This document shows positions 1-7,983 of a stretch of DNA of 10,382 nt, in pieces. The notes under the pieces were generated by a model. The model made no database searches. It was not told where the DNA came from and saw nothing but the letters and a program-made list of their open reading frames with translations. Every line of letters begins with the position of its first letter. Within the stretch, counting starts at the first letter, position 1. Source of the stretch: Fimbriiglobus sp043785105. GTDB taxonomy: Bacteria; Planctomycetota; Planctomycetia; Gemmatales; Gemmataceae. Both the position numbers and the translations under genes were made by a program. The stretch is from assembly GCA_043785105.1 (NCBI GenBank), contig JAYVXO010000251.1, positions 1 through 10,382 of the forward strand, written 5' to 3'.

Positions 1-162
1 CGACGGCGGCCTTGGAATAGCGCGTCGCATGGGGCAACGTCGTGACCCGATGCAACGCGGTGGTGCGGGCGGCAACGCGACCGACGCCCCCTCGTGGACC
101 CGTTCGATCTCCAACGCTAAGTCGTATCCCGACAACTCGGCCGTCGCGTGTCGGGCTAACAA
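1..162 (-). CDS. Possible 5' part of an unidentified gene running off the left edge, perhaps frameshifted
   Basis: Just downstream of marC, in the marC reading frame, a stretch opens with a possible TTG at 160-162 and has no stop to the window edge. Its first 30 codons (LLARHATAELSGYDLALEIE and onward) have GC-rich third positions like the neighbouring genes and read like a helical protein. After a run of five G (87-91) this frame becomes Pro/Arg-rich and implausible, while the adjacent frame becomes the protein-like one (ending LPHATRYSKAAV). A one-base loss in the G run would explain this. No convincing ribosome binding site is present and I do not recognise the family. The alternative is that nothing is coded here, or that a plus-strand gene ends at 169 (TGA), whose codon use looks poorer. 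Confidence 0.25.
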   Translation of the reverse strand, partial: MLARHATAELSGYDLALEIERVHEGASVALPPAPPRCIGSRRCPMRRAIPRPPS

Positions 163-174
163 GCCCTGATTAAA

Positions 175-807
175 TCAACCCCGCACTTCCGGAATCAACT
201 TCGCCGCAGCGAGTCCGTCCAACACGAATTGCACCGCAATTCCCGCAAGTACCAATCCCAACACCCGACCCAACACGTGAATTCCTGTGGTCCCCAGACG
301 GCGCTGAATCGGGTCGGCGAGTCGTAGTGTGATGTACGAAACGAAGCCAGTCAGCCCGATGGCGATGAAGACGCTGCCGACTTCCCAAACGTTGTTGGCG
401 CGGGACATCAGCACGGCAACGGTCGAGAGTGCGGCGGGTCCGGCCAGTAGCGGAATCGCCAGGGGTGCGATGGCGACATCACCGGCTTCGGTGCCTTCCT
501 TCATTTCCGCCGGGTCTTCTTGCGTCGAACGCTGGGCGCGGATCATATCAAGGGCCACCAGAAACAGAATGATCCCGCCCGCGATCTGAAACGCGGGCAA
601 CGTCAGCCCGAGGTAGCGGAACAAGTACGTCCCGATGAGCGCGAAGACGGCCAGCGTCATCGTGGCCGCGACGCAGGCTACCAGTGCGGTCTTACGCCGC
701 TTCGCAGAGGGGTAACTGGATGTGAGCGCGAGAAATGCCGGGATCGTTCCCGGTGGATCGACGAGGAACAGAATCGAAACAAACGCCGTGATCGTGAAAT
801 CAAGCAT
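175..807 (-). CDS. MarC-family integral membrane protein (UPF0056)
   Basis: A 210-residue membrane protein of the MarC family, of unknown transport role; the name derives from a multiple-antibiotic-resistance locus, but a direct resistance function is not established for the family. Six hydrophobic segments are visible at about residues 4-30, 41-63, 70-90, 111-134, 143-163 and 178-200. Family signatures are FLVDPPGTIPAFLALT near residue 14, an APLAIPLLAGPAALST stretch near 114, and RVLGLVLAGIAVQFVLDGL near 181. A charged loop (about 91-109) divides the two halves, matching the internal duplication typical of the family. The ATG at 805-807 is preferred to the upstream GTG at 832-834, because the latter adds nine residues encoded by the adjacent repeat; a weak AGG precedes the ATG. 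Length is normal. It is the last gene of the minus-strand series, separated from the endonuclease-like gene by a palindromic repeat. Confidence 0.9.
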   Translation of the reverse strand: MLDFTITAFVSILFLVDPPGTIPAFLALTSSYPSAKRRKTALVACVAATMTLAVFALIGTYLFRYLGLTLPAFQIAGGIILFLVALDMIRAQRSTQEDPAEMKEGTEAGDVAIAPLAIPLLAGPAALSTVAVLMSRANNVWEVGSVFIAIGLTGFVSYITLRLADPIQRRLGTTGIHVLGRVLGLVLAGIAVQFVLDGLAAAKLIPEVRG

Positions 808-826
808 GGGCGACCTAGCAACAGAT

Positions 827-980
827 TTCACCACGAATCAAACGAATCGGACGAATAAAATCATGACCCGGAAAGACAGCGTGTCTGTTGATGATCGGTG
901 TTCGTGTGCCCCAATCGTCATGCACATCAAACGTTTTCGAGTATTGTTTGATTCGTCTGATTCGTCTGATTCGTGGTGAA
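827..980. repeat. Attcgt-type palindromic repeat, copy 1 (MITE-like)
   Basis: The ends are a perfect 13-bp inverted repeat (827-839 and 968-980, ttcaccacgaatc), and similarity continues inward to roughly 35-40 bp per arm. Each arm is built of 9-bp units of the form acgaatcaa/acgaatcgg. The centre (about 868-940) shows only a short hairpin at agaca-gcg-tgtct. It fills the gap between the marC start and the endonuclease-like stop and codes for nothing credible. A second, diverged copy lies at 9251-9352. No transposase is present, so any mobility would be non-autonomous. Confidence 0.8.
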
Positions 981-983
981 TGA

Positions 984-1721
984 TTACCGGGATTTCGGCT
1001 TCGTTTTGCCATCACCTTTGTCGGCCTTCGTCGGCTTCGCGGTGTTGGCAATGCCCGTGGGGCATTCGGTTTTGAGCGGGCAGATGGTGCAGTGGGGGGT
1101 GCCTTCAACGCAAACCGCATTCGCCAGTTGGATGAGTTCTTCCGTAAACTCGTAGCCGTTCGCTTTACTGACGTAGTGTTCCAGACTAGCGCGAGTGGCT
1201 TCCATATCGTCAATGTCGCCTTCAATGACGTGCAATCGGCGCAACACCCGGATCGTCGCGTCATCCAGCGGAACCGCGTGACCGCCGAGCGACCGCTGCG
1301 TCACCCAGGCGACCACGAAATCGTTGACACCCTTGTCCTTGTACCGTGCGAGTTGCTTGGCGGCTTGCTTCAGGCCCTTTTTTTCGAGGTCGTCTAGCTC
1401 GAAGGAATAGGTGCGTTCAAAGTGTTCTTGCAGGAACTCGATAATCCGCTTGGCCCGGTCCCCGGCACCCGGCAACGACACGAGGACATCCGCGACTTCT
1501 TGAACCGTGCTGACGCGGACTTCGTTCCAATCAAAGAACGCCACGCGGATCTTGGCGTAAGCCTCGTCCGCCGACCTCGTGGGAACGTTCTCCCGGCAGA
1601 TGGCGTACACGACTTCGTCCAACACGGCCCGTTTGTCCGGTTCGGGCGGCGCGGGGAACTTCTTCTTCAGCGCCGTCAGCACGAGGTTCAGAAGGTGTTG
1701 CTTGTTGGTGGTAGCCGGCAT
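984..1721 (-). CDS. Endonuclease III-like HhH-GPD protein with a [4Fe-4S] cluster
   Basis: A 245-residue relative of the Nth/MutY DNA glycosylase superfamily, which removes damaged bases in base-excision repair. The C-terminal cluster motif C-x6-C-x2-C-x5-C is complete (CVEGTPHCTICPLKTEC, Cys 204, 211, 214, 220). The catalytic Asp region is recognisable as VPLDDATIRVLRRL, first Asp at about residue 153. The helix-hairpin-helix before it is degenerate: where Nth has LPGVGxKTA, this protein has YKDKGVNDFVV, so the Lys used for beta-lyase chemistry is missing. A Lys-rich tail of about 25 residues follows the cluster. The ATG at 1719-1721, preceded by GAGAG, is preferred to a GTG at 1752-1754. 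It lies 91 bases after rbfA on the same strand. It is more likely a monofunctional glycosylase or a divergent DNA-binding relative than a true Nth. Confidence 0.82.
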   Translation of the reverse strand: MPATTNKQHLLNLVLTALKKKFPAPPEPDKRAVLDEVVYAICRENVPTRSADEAYAKIRVAFFDWNEVRVSTVQEVADVLVSLPGAGDRAKRIIEFLQEHFERTYSFELDDLEKKGLKQAAKQLARYKDKGVNDFVVAWVTQRSLGGHAVPLDDATIRVLRRLHVIEGDIDDMEATRASLEHYVSKANGYEFTEELIQLANAVCVEGTPHCTICPLKTECPTGIANTAKPTKADKGDGKTKPKSR

Positions 1722-1767
1722 GCGGGGTCGCTCTCGGGCGGTGTGGGCGCTCACGTCCCACGTGTTT

Positions 1768-1783
1768 CGCCGATCCGTCGGCG
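1768..1783 (-). other. Small stem-loop downstream of rbfA
   Basis: A perfect 6-bp stem (cgccga / tcggcg) with the 4-base loop tccg lies 30 bases past the rbfA stop, in the 91-base gap before the endonuclease-like gene. No T-run follows on the minus strand, so it is not a standard intrinsic terminator. It might protect the rbfA mRNA end or be chance. Confidence 0.25.
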
Positions 1784-1812
1784 GGCAAAGACTCTGTCTC
1801 TCACGTCGTCAG

Positions 1813-2283
1813 TCACGAGGGCTTGTGCGGCACGTCCAGCGGCGTTTTGTCGTCGTCAACATCGTCGTCATCGTCGCCCGCGTCGTCATCCTCGCCAGAG
1901 TCATCGGTATCGGTTACGGCGTGTTCGTCAACGGGTGCGTTCCGCGCGTTCTCCTCGTGGAGGATTCTAGCGATCTCGATGCTCTTCTTAATCCCGTCGT
2001 CGAGGATGAACAAAATTTGCGGAATGAACCGCGTCGTGAGCCGCTTGGCCAACCGGGATTGCACGAACCCCGCCGCGTTTTGCAGGCCGTTGAGCGCGAG
2101 TTTGCCTTCCTTCTCCGAACCCATCACGGAGACGTACACTTTGGCGTGTTGAAGGTCCGCCGAGGTTTCCACGCGGGTGACGGTAATGTTTTTGACGCGG
2201 GGATCCCGAACCTCGAACAAAATCGTCGAAGCCGCCACCTCTCGAATGACTTCCGAAACCCGCGCTAGCCGATGCGATTTCAT
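1813..2283 (-). CDS. rbfA: Ribosome-binding factor A with a long acidic tail
   Basis: RbfA binds the 30S subunit late in assembly and helps 16S rRNA 5'-end maturation and cold adaptation. The KH-type core spans residues 1-113: the N-terminal helix RLARVSEVIREVAASTILFE, the DPRVKNITVTRVETSADLQ strand region, the VYVSVMG strand, the kinked NAAGFVQSRLAKRL helix and the RFIPQILFILDDGIKKS C-terminal strand region. The family is usually about 115-130 residues; this one is 156 because of a tail (about 117-156) dominated by Asp and Glu, including GDDDDDVDDDK. The ATG at 2281-2283 begins the conserved core directly, though the ribosome site is weak. It is the last core gene of the nusA cluster but is separated from ylxP by the repeat-bracketed small gene, which increases its spacing to over 300 bases. 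Confidence 0.95.
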   Translation of the reverse strand: MKSHRLARVSEVIREVAASTILFEVRDPRVKNITVTRVETSADLQHAKVYVSVMGSEKEGKLALNGLQNAAGFVQSRLAKRLTTRFIPQILFILDDGIKKSIEIARILHEENARNAPVDEHAVTDTDDSGEDDDAGDDDDDVDDDKTPLDVPHKPS

Positions 2284-2301
2284 GAAAAACTCAGAGCCAA
2301 A

Positions 2302-2334
2302 AGCTGACAGCTAAGAAGCTCACAGCGATCAGCT
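2302..2334 (+). repeat. agctgac heptad repeat, left copy
   Basis: Degenerate tandem units of about 7 bases (agctgac, agctaag, aagctcac, agcgatc, agct). The first 13 bases (agctgacagctaa, 2302-2314) are the exact reverse complement of 2593-2605. It ends 18 bases before the rbfA start codon. It resembles the short tandem heptanucleotide repeats known from cyanobacteria and, in my recollection, some planctomycetes. Confidence 0.65.
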
Positions 2335-2369
2335 AAACCTTGTGAATGTTAGTGAACTGGGGTTCGGTG

Positions 2370-2540
2370 CTAGTCGGTACGACCCACGCCGATGCTCGCC
2401 GGCGGCTCCTGCCCCCGCCGCAGCGCGAGTTTGGCTTGTTGGCGAAACCGGCGGACCACCCGCCGGACATGAGCCGCCATCCGCGACCGCATCCCACTTC
2501 GGCACATGTGGCAGCTACAAAACTTCATGTGATTTGGCAC
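2370..2540 (-). CDS. Small unrecognised CxCxxC basic protein
   Basis: A 56-residue (GTG at 2538-2540) or 52-residue (ATG at 2526-2528) reading frame. The GTG is favoured because GGAGG (2545-2549) lies 4 bases before it, whereas it is 16 bases from the ATG. The N-terminus is MPNHMKFCSCHMCRSGMRSR: the C-x-C-x2-C spacing suggests a metal site, although a fourth ligand would have to come from His or Met residues nearby or from a partner. The middle is strongly basic (HVRRVVRRFRQQAKLALRRG) and the end is EPPASIGVGRTD. The composition is coherent rather than random. I recall similar short Cys-containing, Arg-rich proteins with a C-terminal (G/P)xTD ending in Gemmata-type genomes, but cannot verify it. 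The function is unknown; RNA or DNA binding is a guess from the charge. It lies on the coding strand of the cluster, between ylxP and rbfA, bracketed by heptad repeats. Confidence 0.6.
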   Translation of the reverse strand: MPNHMKFCSCHMCRSGMRSRMAAHVRRVVRRFRQQAKLALRRGQEPPASIGVGRTD

Positions 2541-2573
2541 GGCCCCTCCGGTCGCCCTTCACTCGCCTATCTT

Positions 2574-2605
2574 GCTGTCAGCTTCCAAGCTGTTAGCTGT
2601 CAGCT
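2574..2605 (-). repeat. agctgac heptad repeat, right copy
   Basis: Read on the minus strand it is agctgac-agctaac-agcttgga-agctgac-agc, a clear run of approximately 7-base units. Its outer 13 bases are the perfect inverse of the left copy. It overlaps the last codons of ylxP: the final Ser codon and the TGA stop are made of repeat sequence. Confidence 0.7.
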
Positions 2606-2883
2606 ACCGCCCACGTCCATCTCGCACCCCAGGAACTCCGCGATCGGGTGACCACGGAGTGCTTCGGTGATGGTTTGCAATACGCCTTGGACGATCGCCG
2701 TCTCCGGGCCAACGGCGGCGACGCCGAGGACCACGAGACGGTGATCGTCGAGCGCGTCCACCTCCGTCGCGGAGACGTTGAACTGGTTCCGCAGCCGGTC
2801 CAGGATGCTGCGGACCACCTGCCGTTTGTCCTTGAGCGAACGGGCCTCGCGGACGAACAGCCGGACTTTCAGGGTGCCGACGA

Positions 2884-2887
<4 letters not shown>
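2600..2887 (-). CDS. ylxP: DUF503 / YlxP-like small protein
   Basis: A 95-residue protein of the DUF503 family, typically about 90-100 residues and commonly encoded between infB and rbfA, as here. Its biochemical role is not settled, although the conserved location suggests a link to ribosome assembly or translation. The diagnostic N-terminus MIVGTLKVRLFVREARSLKD continues into KRQVVRSILDRLRNQFNVSA; a core AxEVDALDDHRLVVLGVAAVG strand region follows, with a helix VQGVLQTITEAL near the end. The start ATG overlaps the infB stop as ATGA (2884-2887), implying translational coupling. The C-terminal residues GGS and the stop codon abut or overlap a heptad repeat, so the native C-terminus may have been altered by a few residues. 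Confidence 0.9.
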
Positions 2888-6312
<3,425 letters not shown>

Positions 6313-6318
6313 GCAAAG

Positions 6319-6324
6319 CTCCTT
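6319..6324 (-). promoter_or_regulatory. Ribosome binding site deciding the infB TTG start
   Basis: Read on the minus strand this is AAGGAG, 6 bases before TTG (6310-6312). It is the best Shine-Dalgarno match in the window and the main reason to accept the non-ATG start for infB. Confidence 0.8.
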
Positions 6325-6337
6325 GGGATACTATCCC
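6325..6337 (-). promoter_or_regulatory. 13-base palindrome touching the infB ribosome site
   Basis: gggatactatccc is a perfect palindrome around a single central base and ends where the infB AAGGAG begins. As RNA it could form a 5-bp hairpin with a 3-base loop stacked against the ribosome site; as DNA it could be an operator half-site pair. Its function is not known. Confidence 0.3.
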
Positions 6338-6385
6338 CACACCCCCCTTCTCACCCTTGTTCGGGTTGTGATGAGAGTGCTATGT

Positions 6386-6413
6386 ATTCTAACGGTAAAC
6401 CAGATTCTGAAAA
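6386..6413 (-). promoter_or_regulatory. Possible sigma70-like promoter between nusA and infB
   Basis: On the minus strand TTTTCA (6408-6413) and TAGAAT (6386-6391) are separated by 16 bases, in the 119-base gap between nusA and infB. The match is modest, and planctomycete promoter consensus sequences are poorly defined. The remainder of the gap (6313-6431) contains a purine-rich tract on the minus strand and no gene. Confidence 0.2.
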
Positions 6414-6431
6414 GAGGGACGGTTACGGCGT

Positions 6432-7919
6432 TCATGCCGTTGGTCCTTGCGTCGTTACGTCTTTAGTCGGCGTTGTCATCTCGCCATCCTCTCCGGTTTG
6501 TTCGGCTTCATGGGTGACTGCTTCTTCAACAGCTTGGGTATCGGTCGGCATTCCCTCGTTCGACTCGGGGTGGCTCGCGGGAGCCTCGTGTTCACTAGAC
6601 ACCGCGTCCGGTTCGGTGTTCACTTCGGCGATTGCTTCAACTTCTTCTTCCGCAGTTTGAGCCGCTCGGGCTTCGGCGGCAGCGGCTTCGGCGTTGGCGG
6701 CTCGTTCTTCTTCGGCGGCACGATCCATATGATCGGCATATTCCTCAGCGTAGTCAAGCAGTTCGGTCGCTTGTTCTTCTGTCAACGTGGGGCAGAACTT
6801 TAACAATTCCTCAGCGTCAATGAAAGTTAACTCATTGTACGACAAAAACCCTTCCTCCACCATCGCCTGCACGTGTTCTTCCGCAATGTGGGGCAGTTGC
6901 CGGAACCACCGCTCCGCCCGTTCGAGCGCTTCGCCGAGTTCATCGTGGGTCATGATCTCAATGTCCATGCCCACTAATTTTGACGCCAACCGGACGTTCT
7001 GGCCCCGCCGACCAATGGCGAGCGAGAGTTGATCTTCGGTGACCAGCACAATCGCCCGACCCAATCGCGGGTAGGTGAACACGTCGCTAATGTCGGCAGG
7101 GGACAACGCATTCGGCACGAGAATTTGCAGCGATTCGTTCCACCGTACAATGTCGATCCGTTCGCCGTTCAATTCTTCAATGATGTTCTTGATTCGGCTG
7201 CCCCGAACCCCGACACAGGCCCCGACACAATCGACTTTGGAGTCGATACTGGACACAGCGACTTTGGAGCGGTACCCCGCTTCACGGGCAATCGCCCGGA
7301 TGTCGATGGTGCGGTCGTCGATCTCGGGAATTTCTTCCAGAAATAGTGACTTCACAAAATCCGGGTGTGCCCGCGACAGGACGATTTTGACGCGATGTCC
7401 GGTTTTACGTACTTCAAACACCACGGCTTTGACCCGCTCGCCGACGTGGTGGGTTTCACCGGGGATTTGCTCACTCCGGGGTAGCAGGGCTTCTGATTTG
7501 CCCAACGAAACAATCGCGGTCCCGGCGTCGAGGCGCTGAATGGTCCCGACGATCAGTTCGCCCTTTTTCGTGTTGAACTCGTTGTAGACCGTGTCGGACT
7601 CGGCTTCACGGATCTTTTGAATCATCACCTGTTTGGCCGACTGGGCCGCGATTCGCCCGAGCATTTCGGGGTCCACTTCGTTCTCGCCAAACCGCGCGAC
7701 GATGTCGCCGGTTGCCCGGTCGATGTGAACGTGAACGCCTTCCTCGACGGCGAAGTGTCGTTCGGCGGCCAGCTTGATGGCGGCTTCGATCCCGCCGAAC
7801 ACCACTTCGCGGGAGATTTTCTTTTCTTCCTGAATCTTGTCTACCAGTTCCAGCAACGCCTTGGACGCCAGTTTCTTCTTGTCTTCGACTTTAATGGGTT
7901 CGAGTTTGGCTTTGGCCAT
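6432..7919 (-). CDS. nusA: Transcription termination/antitermination factor NusA
   Basis: NusA binds RNA polymerase and nascent RNA and modulates pausing, termination and antitermination. The 495 residues show an N-terminal polymerase-binding domain (about 10-115), an S1 domain (about 118-183, GELIVGTIQRLDAGTAIVSL), KH1 (about 190-270, with CVGACVGVRGSRIKNIIEEL) and KH2 (about 275-325, with DQLSLAIGRRGQNVRLASKL). A helix-hairpin-helix-like segment follows (about 355-392, FLSYNELTFIDAEELLKFCP). Residues 395-495 are an Ala/Glu-rich acidic tail ending in a Thr/Pro-rich stretch. The ATG at 7917-7919 is chosen because GGAG lies 8 bases upstream and MAKAKLEPIK starts family-like sequence; the frame is open further upstream but that part reads as non-family sequence and overlaps the ABC gene. 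rimP, usual upstream of nusA, is not here. A hairpin occupies the 64-base gap upstream. Confidence 0.96.
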   Translation of the reverse strand: MAKAKLEPIKVEDKKKLASKALLELVDKIQEEKKISREVVFGGIEAAIKLAAERHFAVEEGVHVHIDRATGDIVARFGENEVDPEMLGRIAAQSAKQVMIQKIREAESDTVYNEFNTKKGELIVGTIQRLDAGTAIVSLGKSEALLPRSEQIPGETHHVGERVKAVVFEVRKTGHRVKIVLSRAHPDFVKSLFLEEIPEIDDRTIDIRAIAREAGYRSKVAVSSIDSKVDCVGACVGVRGSRIKNIIEELNGERIDIVRWNESLQILVPNALSPADISDVFTYPRLGRAIVLVTEDQLSLAIGRRGQNVRLASKLVGMDIEIMTHDELGEALERAERWFRQLPHIAEEHVQAMVEEGFLSYNELTFIDAEELLKFCPTLTEEQATELLDYAEEYADHMDRAAEEERAANAEAAAAEARAAQTAEEEVEAIAEVNTEPDAVSSEHEAPASHPESNEGMPTDTQAVEEAVTHEAEQTGEDGEMTTPTKDVTTQGPTA

Positions 7920-7953
7920 GTTGCCGTCTCCAGGTGCGGGCGTTCTTCGGTTA

Positions 7954-7980
7954 TTTCCCGTGTCTTCGCAGTACGGGAAA
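7954..7980 (-). promoter_or_regulatory. Stem-loop in the nusA leader
   Basis: A perfect 8-bp stem (tttcccgt 7954-7961, acgggaaa 7973-7980) with an 11-base loop lies between the ABC gene stop (7984-7986) and the nusA start (7919), 34 bases before the nusA ATG. There is no T-run after it on the minus strand, so it is not a classical terminator. A processing site, an attenuator, or a site for NusA feedback is possible but unproven. Confidence 0.4.
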
Positions 7981-7983
7981 CGC

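Larger units (their letters stand above)
2302..2605 (-). mobile_element. Putative repeat-bracketed insertion carrying a small gene
   Basis: The interval between ylxP and rbfA is framed by inverted heptad repeats with perfect 13-bp ends (2302-2314 / 2593-2605) and contains one small minus-strand gene. The ylxP stop codon (TGA, 2600-2602) is inside the right repeat, consistent with insertion at the very end of ylxP. No transposase is present and no target-site duplication could be established, so mobility is inference only. Confidence 0.35.

Noticed and set aside
827..980. Short acgaatc units considered as a CRISPR array
   Set aside because: Units are 9 bases, adjacent and inverted across a centre; there are no regular spacers and no cas genes.
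815..1264. 149-residue minus-strand frame overlapping the endonuclease-like gene
   Set aside because: It is an alternate frame of the endonuclease-like gene that continues into the palindromic repeat; Arg/Thr/Ser-rich with no motif.
2342..2651. Plus-strand frames of 84 and 101 residues between rbfA and ylxP
   Set aside because: They run through the heptad repeats and into ylxP antisense; composition is poor. The minus-strand small frame is a better explanation of the interval.
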